Virus record (IMG/VR): IMGVR_UViG_3300044701_000134
Span: 1 to 24,889 of that record
DNA: 24,889 nt
Origin: a virus
Reading direction: 5' to 3' (one strand)
The position numbers and the translations under genes are program-made. The notes under the pieces are model-generated. The model saw nothing but the letters and a program-made list of their open reading frames with translations, was not told the origin of the DNA and ran no database searches. Below, one piece after another: positions 1 through 8,520 of the stretch; position 1 is the first letter of the stretch; every line of letters begins with the position of its first letter.

Positions 1-7
1 TCGCCAT
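1..7 (-). CDS. Start of a further gene, cut by the window edge
   Basis: An ATG on the minus strand at 7-5 is followed by GCG. It is preceded at 7 bases' spacing by a good ribosome binding site (GAGGA, about 15-19). It starts 15 bases after the stop of the large internal-virion-type protein, so it probably continues the same leftward operon. Only the first two codons (Met-Ala) are in the window, so the product cannot be named. Confidence 0.55.
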
Positions 8-22
8 GGTTTAATCCTCGAA

Positions 23-2221
23 TTATTTGCCTAGCGCTCTTTGCGCTGCACCAGGACCAAATATAGCATCAAATTGCTTTCTTGTTTCAGGAGTATCCAT
101 ATTTTTTAACTGCTGAACAGCTGCTTTTGGAGGTGCTTTTACAGGTGCTGCTGGAGGAGGAGTACCTGTGGCTGTTGGAGCTTGGAAGCCAAGAGTATCA
201 CGCAGTTGTGGTGATAGCTCATTCATTGCAGCAGCACGGGCATCCCTGTTCATTGCGGCAGGATCGTCTTTGTACTTCCTATAATTAACGCCACCAGGCT
301 TAGCCGTATCCTTTAGATTGTCTAAGGCATTGTTATATAAGCTGTTATAGGCAGTCTGCGCTCTTGTAAAGTCTAACTGTTTGTTTCTAGATGCAGTTTC
401 TCCACGGGCAGCAGCAGTAGCCTCAGCCGAAGCCCTGCGACCCAGCATCTGACCAAGGGCAGTCTGCTGAGATCCAAGCAACGCAGTCTCACGAGCAAAC
501 TTAGACTTCTCACGATCACCAGCCTGTTGCAAGAGAAGTTTCTGACCTTCATCCTGTTCACGCATAGCTTGGGCGTAGCTCTTCAATCCTTCAATACCAC
601 CTAGTCCTAGGTTAGATAAGGCGTTTTGAGATGTGCCAGCCATTGTTCCAAGACCAGCCATAGCTAGTGCTCGGTATGGTGCAGTTTCTCTGTTTTTCTG
701 TAGGCTTTTCCTAATATTAGCTTCTTCAGCCTCTGCCTTTGCATACGGATCACCTTGCTCTAAAACCTTTTGCCGTCTCTTGATGTCTTCTAACATCATG
801 TCTTCATAGGCAGCAAACTTGTCTTGAACCTTATTGCCCGTGGCAAACGCTACGATACCGCCACCAGCCATTTCCTCTGGAACCATATTGCCTGTAGAAA
901 TGCTGGCTATACCAGAACGTAAGGCAGGAGACATGATTTGATCCGACTCAGGATTCATAGCCATGCGCCTACGAACCATTAACTGCTTTTCAACCATGTC
1001 TACTTCTAGCGGGGTTAGACCTGGGTTTTCTAATAATGCCTCTAGCTGGTCAGTGCTCATCATCTTGATATCACCGCCAGTAGCATAGGCTAGACCGCCT
1101 TTTGCATAACTCTTAAAGTCTTTTGGCAAACCACCTGATGCACCTTTAAATCCACCTGACATTCCATATATACCAAGGGCTGACATACCTAGACCACCAA
1201 GCTGGGAGGCTGCACTTGGAGGTGCGGTATATACCTGTTGGGCAGCTTGAGACAAAGGAAGACCACGGGTCATATCAGACATAAATGCCAATTGCTGATA
1301 TGGGTAATTACGTTGTTTGAGGAAGTCTTGATATGCCATGTCCAGACCCTGTTGTGCCTGAGCTTGCTGAACAGCCCCTACGTTTTGCAGTCCCTGAGTA
1401 ATGGCCTGTTGCTGACCAAATTGCGTTTGACCTAATTGACCTAGTGTGCCAGCCATTTGACCAGCTTGACCATAGCCAGCTAATTGACCTTGAAGACCTT
1501 GTAATCCTAAGTTAGCACCATACTGTTGGGCTTGTTGAGCAGCTTGGAAAGCATTTTGCGATCCTGTAGCCTGAATGTTAGCCATCTGTTGTTGGAGATT
1601 ACGATTGCGCTCTTGCTCGGCTAAGACTTGTCTAGCACCGCCATAGGTTCCTTGACGGGCAGCTCCTAGATTGGCGCCAACGTTACGCATCTGTGCATCT
1701 CTTAGCGCCTCATTCTTTTGTACGTCTACAACATTTTGCATGTATGGAGACATGTAAGATTGTGTGACATATGGATTGGTAACTTGACTAGCATACTGCT
1801 GACCAAGTTGACCAAGCTGATTGGCTGTACCAATTGATCCCAACCCAGAAGCACCAGCCATGGTTGTTCCAGCGCCAATCTGACCAGCTACTTGTTGATT
1901 TGCAACATTCTGGAATGCTCTTTCTTGAATAGGATTAAACCCTGCAATCCGCTGACCACCATAAGCTTGGTAAGGATTTTGGTTAATGTCTGTAAGAGCT
2001 TCAGTTTTACCAAGCATGGTCTCAACATATGGTCGAGCATACTCAGGTATAGCAGTTTGGGTAACAGTTTGGGTTGCTGGAGGAGGAGGACTACCACCAC
2101 CGCCACCGCCTTTACCACCGCCACCACAAATGTATCCACCACCGAGCTTACGCTGGGTGACGCTATCGCCTAGGGGCTCACCAAAGGCTTCTAACTCTCT
2201 ACGAGACCAATTCTGTTTCAT
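23..2221 (-). CDS. Gln/Ala-rich internal virion (DNA ejection) protein, 732 aa
   Basis: This is a large protein at the end of the visible structural block, probably carried inside the virion and ejected with DNA; that role is inferred from composition and position. Residues 26-48 are a Gly-rich then Pro-rich linker. Residues 80-340 are Gln/Ala/Gly-rich and predicted helical, containing YMSPYMQNVVDVQ (157-169) and YPYQQLAFMSD (306-316), which I recognise from a widespread phage protein of unknown biochemistry. Residues 372-383 hold an AKGG-type motif (YAKGGLAYATGG), and MAGGG occurs again further on. The C-terminal part is Lys/Glu/Ala-rich with a Pro-rich segment near residue 690. The start overlaps the GNAT-like gene by 23 bases; the ATG at 2221 has GGGAG upstream. 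No enzymatic motif is visible. Phage membership is firm, ejection role moderate. Confidence 0.75.
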   Translation of the reverse strand: MKQNWSRRELEAFGEPLGDSVTQRKLGGGYICGGGGKGGGGGGSPPPPATQTVTQTAIPEYARPYVETMLGKTEALTDINQNPYQAYGGQRIAGFNPIQERAFQNVANQQVAGQIGAGTTMAGASGLGSIGTANQLGQLGQQYASQVTNPYVTQSYMSPYMQNVVDVQKNEALRDAQMRNVGANLGAARQGTYGGARQVLAEQERNRNLQQQMANIQATGSQNAFQAAQQAQQYGANLGLQGLQGQLAGYGQAGQMAGTLGQLGQTQFGQQQAITQGLQNVGAVQQAQAQQGLDMAYQDFLKQRNYPYQQLAFMSDMTRGLPLSQAAQQVYTAPPSAASQLGGLGMSALGIYGMSGGFKGASGGLPKDFKSYAKGGLAYATGGDIKMMSTDQLEALLENPGLTPLEVDMVEKQLMVRRRMAMNPESDQIMSPALRSGIASISTGNMVPEEMAGGGIVAFATGNKVQDKFAAYEDMMLEDIKRRQKVLEQGDPYAKAEAEEANIRKSLQKNRETAPYRALAMAGLGTMAGTSQNALSNLGLGGIEGLKSYAQAMREQDEGQKLLLQQAGDREKSKFARETALLGSQQTALGQMLGRRASAEATAAARGETASRNKQLDFTRAQTAYNSLYNNALDNLKDTAKPGGVNYRKYKDDPAAMNRDARAAAMNELSPQLRDTLGFQAPTATGTPPPAAPVKAPPKAAVQQLKNMDTPETRKQFDAIFGPGAAQRALGK

Positions 2222-2651
2222 GTTTTACACGCTCCCTAATCCAGCGACAGTCAGCTTTATTCATTTCTAAAACTACTAAATCTCCACCATCATCGTGCAT
2301 ACCTTCTAAACGCACAACTTCGGTAAAGCCTAATTTCTTGTCATAATTCATAGCCCTAGTATTAAGGCTATTAACTATGGCAATTATCTTCTCTACGCCT
2401 AGGTAGTTAAAAGGAAAGTCAAATGCTCCAAATAACAACCCTTTTGGGGTATACGAATCCACTAGGTTTATAACGTGCATCTGGCAAGTCTTTCCTATAA
2501 AAGCCGTAAACCCTACTACCCATTCAATTTTATTCTCTTCATCTACCCAAAACAAGGCTTCTAAATCACCGCAAGGTTGAACGCCAACATGTTCAAGCAA
2601 TATTTGTGCTGCTCTTTGCTTGGCTTCATATGACTGGGCGCTCTGTAGCAT
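2199..2651 (-). CDS. GNAT-fold acetyltransferase-like protein, 150 aa
   Basis: The chain has the outline of a GNAT N-acetyltransferase: strand-rich residues 30-65 (EWVVGFTAF), an amphipathic segment at 70-85, then IIAIVNSLNTRAMNYDKKLGFTE in two parts around 89-111. The Asn plus (N/R)xxxYxKxGF pattern there matches the usual acetyl-CoA-domain C-terminal helix and the beta strand after it. The Q/R-x-x-G-x-G/A loop is not clear, so cofactor binding is uncertain. Its ATG is immediately after the stop of the 451-aa protein, and it overlaps the following 732-aa gene. GNAT-like proteins occur among virion genes of podoviruses, where their function is mostly unknown. Fold assignment is from pattern recognition only. 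Confidence 0.7.
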   Translation of the reverse strand: MLQSAQSYEAKQRAAQILLEHVGVQPCGDLEALFWVDEENKIEWVVGFTAFIGKTCQMHVINLVDSYTPKGLLFGAFDFPFNYLGVEKIIAIVNSLNTRAMNYDKKLGFTEVVRLEGMHDDGGDLVVLEMNKADCRWIRERVKHETELVS

Positions 2652-4007
2652 TTATGCAGGAAGATACTTCTGGGCTTTAATCTGCTTACCTTGCTTCTTT
2701 GTTCCTGTCCTAGCCTTACGAACCTTATCCATCATGGCATAAAGACGTTTAGCCCCAGCATCAGTAGAGCCATTACCTAAATGACTTACTACATCCGCTG
2801 GAACAACAAACTCCCCATCAGCCAATCGAGCTGGCTGTTTGCTACCGATAACCCCAGGAATAGAATCAGACATGCCATCACCAGGACCTTTAAGCATCCT
2901 ACCTCCATCTGAGTACCCTCCTAAACTAGTCATACCACCAGCCGCCATTGGTTGTGGATTTGTAGAATAACGATCAGTATTTGGATCAAAACTATAACCA
3001 CCAAACGATGGAACAGCGCCCATCATAGGTTGATTATCAACACTGTAGCGTTGCGTGTTTTGGTCAAAGTTGTATTTTGGTATCTGTGCTTGCTGACCTT
3101 GCTGTGCTTGAAGCATCATGTTTTCTATAAGCGCTAAACCACCGAAAGAATATTTCTTTACTGGACCGCCAGCAGCGTACCCCATACCAAATAAACCTTT
3201 TTGTAGGTTGCCCTGATCCATGCCCATAGCTGTGTAATCACCGCCTAGTTCATCATCTATTTGACCGCCTTTTGCTACCATAACTGGTTCATTAGGTTTT
3301 ATATTTGGATTTGGTGTTCCAGATTTAGCGGAATATGGTTGCAGTGCAGCAAATCCCTGATTAAAGTAATTGCGCTCTCTGGTATCCATGATTGGCATAC
3401 CAGCTGCATCATATTGCGCTGTAGCGTATGGGGATGGGTAAATACCTGTTGGTTCATTTGGTGTTGATGAATAGTCAAATGGACGAATTGTTCCAGGATC
3501 TGGCATTTGACCAGCGCCTACTCCTTTTTGTCTGCCACCTAATAAAGATAAAGCGGTTGTACCAGCTAAACCATATCCAAGAGTTTGCATACCAGTTAAT
3601 CCAGTAGCAGCTGGAGCAACTCCTGATGTAACAGTTCCAATTCCAGAAACTGGAGCAGCTGATCCTAGTGTAAGTGCTGGAGCAGCGCTTGGTGCTGCAA
3701 GAGCACCTGCTGGTACTCCTGTACTTACTGCTGTTGACATTGGGGCTGCTGCTTGACTGGCTAATGCACTACCTCCAGCACCAGTTGCTCCACCAGCTCC
3801 AGTTGCTGCGCCAGCGCTACCTGCCGCACCTAAACCCATCAAACCAGCACCAGCGCCACCAATAAGACCGCCAGTAAGCATACTGTTAAGAATATCTCCG
3901 TCACCAGTAATAGCCGAATAAGCGCCACCTACGCCAGCTCCAATTAACATTCCGCCAAGAATAGCGGATCCTCCTCCAACAGCTGTTGCTGTAGCAACGA
4001 ATGCCAT
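2652..4007 (-). CDS. Gly/Ala-rich putative ejection protein with conserved C-terminal domain, 451 aa
   Basis: Residues 1-160 are almost entirely Gly, Ala, Ser, Thr and Val with glycine-zipper-like runs (GGMLIGAGVGGA, GGLIGGAGAGLMGLG), suggesting membrane-active or tightly packed helices. The middle carries several AKGG-type motifs: VAKGGQI, YAAGGPVKKYSFGG and MAAGGMTSLGG. Residues 374-436 form a conserved phage module (GPGDGMSDSIPG, then LADGEFVVPADVVSHLGNG and a DAGAKRLYAMMDKVRKAR helix) that I know from many metagenomic phage proteins without an assigned function. The tail is very basic. It sits with the GNAT-like and Gln-rich proteins downstream of the nozzle, where podoviruses keep internal virion proteins; the ejection role is an inference. 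Confidence 0.7.
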   Translation of the reverse strand: MAFVATATAVGGGSAILGGMLIGAGVGGAYSAITGDGDILNSMLTGGLIGGAGAGLMGLGAAGSAGAATGAGGATGAGGSALASQAAAPMSTAVSTGVPAGALAAPSAAPALTLGSAAPVSGIGTVTSGVAPAATGLTGMQTLGYGLAGTTALSLLGGRQKGVGAGQMPDPGTIRPFDYSSTPNEPTGIYPSPYATAQYDAAGMPIMDTRERNYFNQGFAALQPYSAKSGTPNPNIKPNEPVMVAKGGQIDDELGGDYTAMGMDQGNLQKGLFGMGYAAGGPVKKYSFGGLALIENMMLQAQQGQQAQIPKYNFDQNTQRYSVDNQPMMGAVPSFGGYSFDPNTDRYSTNPQPMAAGGMTSLGGYSDGGRMLKGPGDGMSDSIPGVIGSKQPARLADGEFVVPADVVSHLGNGSTDAGAKRLYAMMDKVRKARTGTKKQGKQIKAQKYLPA

Positions 4008-4008
4008 A

Positions 4009-4428
4009 TTATTTCCCTCCCTCTAACAGAGGCTTTGAGTTATCTACACACATATTTTCCAGCTTTTCTATATCCGTTTCAGGGGTGGAATAGATGTTCT
4101 GAAAGACTACTGTTTCTATAATGTAAGCCACTTTCCTGCCTGGCTTAGCCATAAAGGTCATAGGAGCAACCAATTCTTGGGTTGTGCCGTCTTCTTGTAG
4201 GATTTTCATCCGACCAGATACCATGTTACAAAGGTGATCCATGCGATGGGGCTTGCCAATAATCAAAGCGCCAGATGGCATGGTTACTTCTTTGATATAA
4301 ATATTGGGTCCAAAATGGTGCTTCTCTTCGCACTGAATCTGAGGCTGAGCAATGGCGGCCTCGTATAAAGTATTTACCTTCTGCTCTAACAGAGAAGTAT
4401 CTTTAGGTTTCAGTGCAACAACGCTCAT
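4009..4428 (-). CDS. Cupin-like protein, 139 aa
   Basis: Residues 38-115 read as a single cupin (beta-barrel) domain: GPNIYIKEVTMPSGALIIG, then H61 and H65 in a short PHRMDH segment, VSGRMKIL with the turn glycine at 72, and the second-motif strand turn with KPG at 95-97. The histidine arrangement is compatible with a metal site, but the canonical second-motif histidine is not evident. It starts in a 4-base overlap with the preceding gene and is 1 base from the 451-aa gene, so it is translated with the putative internal virion proteins. A structural or sugar-binding role is as possible as catalysis; substrate unknown. Confidence 0.65.
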   Translation of the reverse strand: MSVVALKPKDTSLLEQKVNTLYEAAIAQPQIQCEEKHHFGPNIYIKEVTMPSGALIIGKPHRMDHLCNMVSGRMKILQEDGTTQELVAPMTFMAKPGRKVAYIIETVVFQNIYSTPETDIEKLENMCVDNSKPLLEGGK

Positions 4429-4952
4429 ATTTGTGCCTTGAACTTGTACTTGGGATTGTCAGACCGCATAACCTGAGCACCTAATCTTTGGAACATTTGT
4501 ATTGTTACAGGCGCTGGGATAGAATCATAGACAGTATTAATGCCTTTGTTTTTTAGGTACTTATAAAAATACTGCATATCATTAGCAAGATCTTCTATAG
4601 CGCCTACTGTAAAGAAATGAATCTGAGCAACGCCTTTTCCTAACGGCTTAAATCCCATAACCGAGCTTTCAAACGGAATTAATTGGAGACCATTTTCAAT
4701 TTCTCTTTGTACTCCAGCTATTGCCTTATCTACGGGTAAACCCTGATTCTTAAAGTAATTAGCAATTACTTTCATTATTTGTACTTGCTTAATATTCTCA
4801 TTAGCAGCGGTCAGTCCACCTTTTGCCATGCCTTGTGCTGGCATTTGAGGCATTGGTTGCTGTGGCAACGCAGCTTGAGGCGCACCAGCTGGTCTCGACA
4901 TTATTTGAGATTGATAGGTAGGCGTGTCTATTAAACTGTCAAAGAATCCCAT
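4425..4952 (-). CDS. Phage protein with AKGG motif and GNAT-like C-terminus, 175 aa
   Basis: Residues 1-45 are a Pro/Gln-rich low-complexity segment ending in MAKGGLTAANE (42-52), the same type of AKGG motif seen in the two large downstream proteins. Residues 55-175 are globular. They contain KGVAQIHFFTVG (106-117) and an YLKNKGINTVYDS...TIQMFQRLGAQ pattern (132-160), which resembles the second half of a GNAT acetyltransferase, including the Phe-Gln-Arg-Leu-Gly turn before the last strands. No acetyl-CoA loop is clear, so enzymatic activity is doubtful. It overlaps the cupin-like gene by ATGA. I assign it to the virion block by position and shared motif, not by recognised function. Confidence 0.6.
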   Translation of the reverse strand: MGFFDSLIDTPTYQSQIMSRPAGAPQAALPQQPMPQMPAQGMAKGGLTAANENIKQVQIMKVIANYFKNQGLPVDKAIAGVQREIENGLQLIPFESSVMGFKPLGKGVAQIHFFTVGAIEDLANDMQYFYKYLKNKGINTVYDSIPAPVTIQMFQRLGAQVMRSDNPKYKFKAQI

Positions 4953-4961
4953 AGTTGTCTT

Positions 4962-5261
4962 TCATATAATAGTCACCGTTACCGTTCCCACACTAGCTGT
5001 GGCTGACACTCCAAATAGATAAGAAATATAGGGTACAACAATCTTTAAATCCCCGCCAACCTGAAATACAGTGCCGTCTGGCAAATTGTACCCTGATGTT
5101 GGTAGATTTAATAGCCTGATTCCGTCCGTTTGTAAAGGAACATTTGAATCCAATTGTGTGAAATAAAGCCGTAAAACCCCAATAAGTTGAGCCAACTGTT
5201 GTTGGTCGTATTCTGGTGTCGCAACTGGAAGAGCTGGCGCTCGGAACTTTTGCATTCCCAT
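4962..5261 (-). CDS. Conserved small phage structural protein, 99 aa
   Basis: A short protein beginning MGMQKFRAP, with a helical segment EYDQQQLAQLIGVLRLYFTQ (18-37), a loop rich in Leu/Pro, and a beta-rich end that closes with SVGTVTVTII. That ending resembles one unit of the 22-residue repeat found in the genes at 16168-17498. Homologues of this kind sit beside the nozzle gene in related environmental phages as I remember them. It shares one base with the nozzle stop. A longer reading in another frame across the same bases (4993-5286) has no such family resemblance. Precise role unknown. Confidence 0.7.
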   Translation of the reverse strand: MGMQKFRAPALPVATPEYDQQQLAQLIGVLRLYFTQLDSNVPLQTDGIRLLNLPTSGYNLPDGTVFQVGGDLKIVVPYISYLFGVSATASVGTVTVTII

Positions 5262-7306
5262 TATCTGCGTCCATCTGGTCTGCCATCCAATCTAGGACTA
5301 CCTAACTGCCACTGGACATTTAAGTCAGAGGATTGAATCTGAATAGCCATCTGCCTAGCCCTAGCCCGCATAAATATCTGCTCGGTATAGACATCCACCG
5401 AGGTTTCAATAACATTTTCAGCCTCTATGTTGGAGTAAGCATTGCCAGGGAAGTTACGAGGCTTGATGTACATTGTGACCGCAGGCAAATTGGCAGTCGA
5501 TCCAGCAAAGTTAAGGTCAGGGATGATCCTCTTAGTCAGGATGAACTGATCCCCATCAACAAGGTCAAAGTCGGAAGAGGCTATATAAGAAGTCATAGCC
5601 GTAGTATTGTCGTTTGTACCCTGCTCGTGGTTATAAATAATGCCATTAGCGGTCATAGAGGTCTGCACAACGAGCTGTGAGATATTAAGGGTGTAAGTAC
5701 CAACCCCGCCTGTGCCTGTTCCTAGAGCCGTTATAACCGTTCCTGTAGCCAATCCAGTCCCAGTAATGACCGAGCCAACCTCTAAAATACCAGAAGAAAT
5801 CGATGTAACTGTTAGGGTTGTACCTGACACTGCACCAGTAAAGTACGTCTCTGTTATGGCTTGAGGGTATTCCCTTAGAGATGAGTCTGACCATGCAGTA
5901 CGGTCAATTGTGCCGTAATACCAAATCTTTTCTAGGTGGTTATAGATTACATAGGCGTTATTAACGTTACTGTCTGCTGTTGGGTAAAACCACCATATTT
6001 CGTTCCAGCCTTCGTTTGTTCCTGAGATAATCTGATCGGCTTGGTTGTAGTTAAGGTTCTCAAATACATGGTTTCTTAAAGAACAAGGCAAAGTCTCAAC
6101 CCGCCCACCATAGGCATAGAATTTATCCTGCCCCATCCAATAAGCCACATTATTGACTCCAGTAACAGCACGGGGACTAATAATAGAAATATTATCCGAA
6201 AGCTCTGTAAGGTTAAATACATCCGTAGTACCTACAAACTGTAAAGAACTTATAGTTCCCTCTGTATATACAAGGATCTCCTGACGAGTTGCTATGGCAC
6301 AGACAATAGCAGAACCACGGGATACCCGCAAAAACCCTGCCGAGTTAGTTATTAGCGGAGTCCATACATTAGGCTGGTCTTGGGTTGCCCAACGGATTAA
6401 TAGTGGGTCAAACGAACCACCACCGTAAGGAGTGGCTCCAAAAGCCAGAAGGTGTTTGTCGTTTTGGGAAACTAAGATTTGGGTTGCTTGGGTAGGCACA
6501 TCCGCAGGAGCAATACCGTCTATAGTTGTGGTGGCTAAAGGCGTAGCTCTAGTTGCTACCCCGCCTGAATACTGCCAATAATAGATCGTGCCATTACGGA
6601 TATTAGCCACAAGGTCGTTATCAAAGTTACCTAAGAACCAATCTCTTTGAGCGCTAAAAACAGGGGTAGAAGCACCAGAATCCCAAGCGCCCCGACCCCA
6701 AGCACCTGCGCCCCAGCCGTATCCTGCAACACCAATATCGTTACCAATGTTGATTTGGAAGGCAGCTGTGATTCCAGTACCACCGCCAGAGGTTGAGGAT
6801 GTAGCTGCTGTAGCCGTGGTAATCCTAAAAGAGTTTGCGTCTACATAAGTAATAATAAATTCAGTATTTAAGTTTGGTGCTGTAATACCTCCTACCGCTG
6901 AAGCACCAGAGAACGTGACATAAGAGCCATCTGTAGCACCGTGGGACGCTATGGCTACCGTAACCGTTTTAGAGCCATTTACCGTTGTAAAGCAATTATT
7001 GGTTGCTGGAGAAACAGAGGTAGCCCGTATTGGGGTAATGTCGTATAGGGTTTGCCCTGCATCAATGTACAGTTTTCTAGACGTTCCCATAGCTAAGTAG
7101 TTATCCGAAGCTGTGGTAATCCAGTTAAAGACTTGCCTACAAGTACCTACTATGGTGTATAGCCCATAGCGTAGCCAGCCGCCTATTTTCTGGGGATAGC
7201 CTGAACGGAAACGGATCTTATTGCACTCAAACCAACCACCCTCATTGGTATAGTTAGTTTGGTCTCGATTAACCCCTGGCTTAAATTGTAGTTTCTGTAG
7301 TGGCAT
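5261..7306 (-). CDS. Tail nozzle / P22 gp10-like stabilisation protein, 681 aa
   Basis: The N-terminus ([14 protein letters not shown], then [22 protein letters not shown]) and the later segments [51 protein letters not shown] and [11 protein letters not shown] are those of the gp10-like nozzle family, which plugs the portal channel and connects to the tail. The chain is longer than P22 gp10 (472 aa). Two beta-rich insertions account for this: residues 100-188 (a Ser-His-Gly-Ala, Thr-Gly-rich module) and 489-556 (a [20 protein letters not shown] module). A Trp-Gly stretch [12 protein letters not shown] lies at 197-208. It starts one base after the endolysin stop codon ends upstream, so it probably shares the transcript. 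Family placement is strong; exact structural position is inferred. Confidence 0.85.
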   Translation of the reverse strand: MPLQKLQFKPGVNRDQTNYTNEGGWFECNKIRFRSGYPQKIGGWLRYGLYTIVGTCRQVFNWITTASDNYLAMGTSRKLYIDAGQTLYDITPIRATSVSPATNNCFTTVNGSKTVTVAIASHGATDGSYVTFSGASAVGGITAPNLNTEFIITYVDANSFRITTATAATSSTSGGGTGITAAFQINIGNDIGVAGYGWGAGAWGRGAWDSGASTPVFSAQRDWFLGNFDNDLVANIRNGTIYYWQYSGGVATRATPLATTTIDGIAPADVPTQATQILVSQNDKHLLAFGATPYGGGSFDPLLIRWATQDQPNVWTPLITNSAGFLRVSRGSAIVCAIATRQEILVYTEGTISSLQFVGTTDVFNLTELSDNISIISPRAVTGVNNVAYWMGQDKFYAYGGRVETLPCSLRNHVFENLNYNQADQIISGTNEGWNEIWWFYPTADSNVNNAYVIYNHLEKIWYYGTIDRTAWSDSSLREYPQAITETYFTGAVSGTTLTVTSISSGILEVGSVITGTGLATGTVITALGTGTGGVGTYTLNISQLVVQTSMTANGIIYNHEQGTNDNTTAMTSYIASSDFDLVDGDQFILTKRIIPDLNFAGSTANLPAVTMYIKPRNFPGNAYSNIEAENVIETSVDVYTEQIFMRARARQMAIQIQSSDLNVQWQLGSPRLDGRPDGRR

Positions 7307-7307
7307 A

Positions 7308-7784
7308 TTAACTCAAGAATAAGGCTCTTTCATCGTTTCTGCGGGTGACTAGCCCTTTCAGTACTTTACCGCCAGCGAGCGTATATTTCAAGAACTCTTC
7401 TGCCGCTTCGTCCATTTCGCCCCGAATAACCTTCTGACGGAGGGTGCTGCGCTGTAGTGTTCCCAGACCAACATTAAAAGCAAAACTAACAAGAGCATCG
7501 AACTGACCTTGAGTGAGCTTAACGGGACAGTAGCGTTCCACACCTCGCTCAAAGCGATTAAGGTCGTCTCTAAGAATGTCATCTACTTCCTCCATTGAAA
7601 AGGTACGATCATCTTTATATTCCAGTGGATAGGCATCCCGTTCTTCCATCTTTAACTGAGCCTGACGGGGGTAAAGCACATGACCAACACCCACCGTATG
7701 CAGCTTGGCGGGACAGCGGTATGGACGCTGACGAACGCCCTCATGGTGCTTAATCATTTTGATGGCTTTATCGCTTACTTTCAC
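7308..7784 (-). CDS. Endolysin, GH24 lysozyme (T4-type muramidase)
   Basis: Degrades the glycan strands of peptidoglycan to release progeny. Residues 13-35 contain the GH24 active-site spacing: Glu15, then eight residues to Cys24, then five to Thr30, followed by VGVGH. The middle residue is Cys rather than the T4 Asp, a known natural alternative in this family. Further family signatures are [14 protein letters not shown] (residues about 92-105), LRQKV and the C-terminal [20 protein letters not shown]. At 158 aa it is a normal-length single-domain lysozyme. It has no convincing signal-anchor, so it should depend on the holin just upstream, with which it overlaps by 4 bases. Confidence 0.95.
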   Translation of the reverse strand: MKVSDKAIKMIKHHEGVRQRPYRCPAKLHTVGVGHVLYPRQAQLKMEERDAYPLEYKDDRTFSMEEVDDILRDDLNRFERGVERYCPVKLTQGQFDALVSFAFNVGLGTLQRSTLRQKVIRGEMDEAAEEFLKYTLAGGKVLKGLVTRRNDERALFLS

Positions 7785-8263
7785 TTCTTAAATGCCTGTG
7801 TTCCGAACCAGAAAGAAACAATACTTGCCCAGATAATCTGAGTCTCATCGTCCCATAGGAGGTTTAGCGCTACGTCAAAAGCCACCTCTCTATGAAAGGC
7901 ATACCAGAAGCCAAATATCTCGACAAACATAAACATCAAGAACATCCCGTAGGTAATGGCTGGTCTAACCATTGCCCGTGAATTTGTAACCCACTGGGAA
8001 GCACCCTTGCCAATCTCGATGTCGTGAGCATACAAAGACGCCCTTTCTTGGGCTTGGGTCTGCATCTCAATCTGCTGGGTCTTAATCTCTTCTACATGGG
8101 CTTGGGCTGCAAAGCCACGCTCTGCCATCTGTAGTTCCCGTTCTGTCTGCATAGCAGCCATAGCCAGCTCATGCTTCTTGTCGGACTTGTCTTGGAAAAA
8201 CCCTAATAGGCTAGGTAGTCCGCCCGACAGGAATGATATAAGGGTAGTAAATAGGGTAATCAT
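7781..8263 (-). CDS. Holin, three-TM (GTA-type) family, 160 aa
   Basis: Probably forms the inner-membrane lesion that lets the endolysin out. Hydrophobic stretches lie at about residues 2-23, 96-122 (AITYGMFLMFMFVEIFGFWYAF) and 142-158. Between the first and second is a charged helical segment (KKHELAMAAMQTERELQMAERG). The ending [23 protein letters not shown] is typical of the three-TM holin family known from gene-transfer agents and phages. ATGA-type overlaps with the endolysin and the 86-aa gene place it in a compact lysis cassette. Family recognised by eye; a lysis role is well supported by context. Confidence 0.82.
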   Translation of the reverse strand: MITLFTTLISFLSGGLPSLLGFFQDKSDKKHELAMAAMQTERELQMAERGFAAQAHVEEIKTQQIEMQTQAQERASLYAHDIEIGKGASQWVTNSRAMVRPAITYGMFLMFMFVEIFGFWYAFHREVAFDVALNLLWDDETQIIWASIVSFWFGTQAFKK

Positions 8264-8520
8264 TTCTTTCCTCTTTCTTCAAGGAGTTTGACCCGCACAT
8301 GGAGGTCATGAATATCTTTGTAAATTTCTTCACGCTGTTTTGCTCTGCGTTCGGCTGAAATAGGGCTGTCTGTTGGGACGCCTTCATTAGTAATCAACGC
8401 TGGCATCTTGCCTTCAATCTGGGTCAGGCGAGTCTGAAATGAAGAAACTTGACCGAGTAGCCACGCTATACAGGCTACCAAGATCGGAATAACCGCCTTT
8501 AGTACGTCTTGCATATTCAT
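8260..8520 (-). CDS. Small membrane-anchored coiled-coil protein of the lysis cassette, 86 aa
   Basis: One N-terminal transmembrane segment (about residues 8-27, VIPILVACIAWLLGQV) is followed by a hydrophilic region with a C-terminal heptad-like helix (IHDLHVRVKLLEERGKK). This topology, single N-terminal anchor plus coiled coil, resembles an inner-membrane spanin or a small holin-like accessory, but no family signature is decisive and no matching outer-membrane lipoprotein spanin is evident. It overlaps both neighbours by 4 bases, just upstream of the three-TM holin. Lysis involvement is inferred from location and topology. Confidence 0.6.
   Translation of the reverse strand: MNMQDVLKAVIPILVACIAWLLGQVSSFQTRLTQIEGKMPALITNEGVPTDSPISAERRAKQREEIYKDIHDLHVRVKLLEERGKK

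Noticed and set aside
4993-5286. Alternative 97-aa minus-strand reading across the 99-aa gene beside the nozzle
   Set aside because: It overlaps almost completely with the 4962-5261 gene, which has a recognisable sequence and a one-base junction with the nozzle; the alternative is Cys/Ser/Arg-rich like a shifted frame.
5333-5680. Plus-strand 115-aa open frame within the nozzle gene
   Set aside because: It is fully inside a strongly supported minus-strand gene and has no ribosome binding site or family resemblance.
7308-7400. AGGKV in the endolysin as a further copy of the GGKV tag
   Set aside because: AGGKVLxGLVxRR is a normal GH24 lysozyme C-terminal motif, so the likeness is coincidental.
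8260-8520. LVAC at residues 14-17 of the 86-aa protein as a lipobox of an outer-membrane spanin
   Set aside because: The Cys is in the middle of a hydrophobic stretch that continues for about ten residues, so a transmembrane anchor fits better than a cleaved lipoprotein signal.
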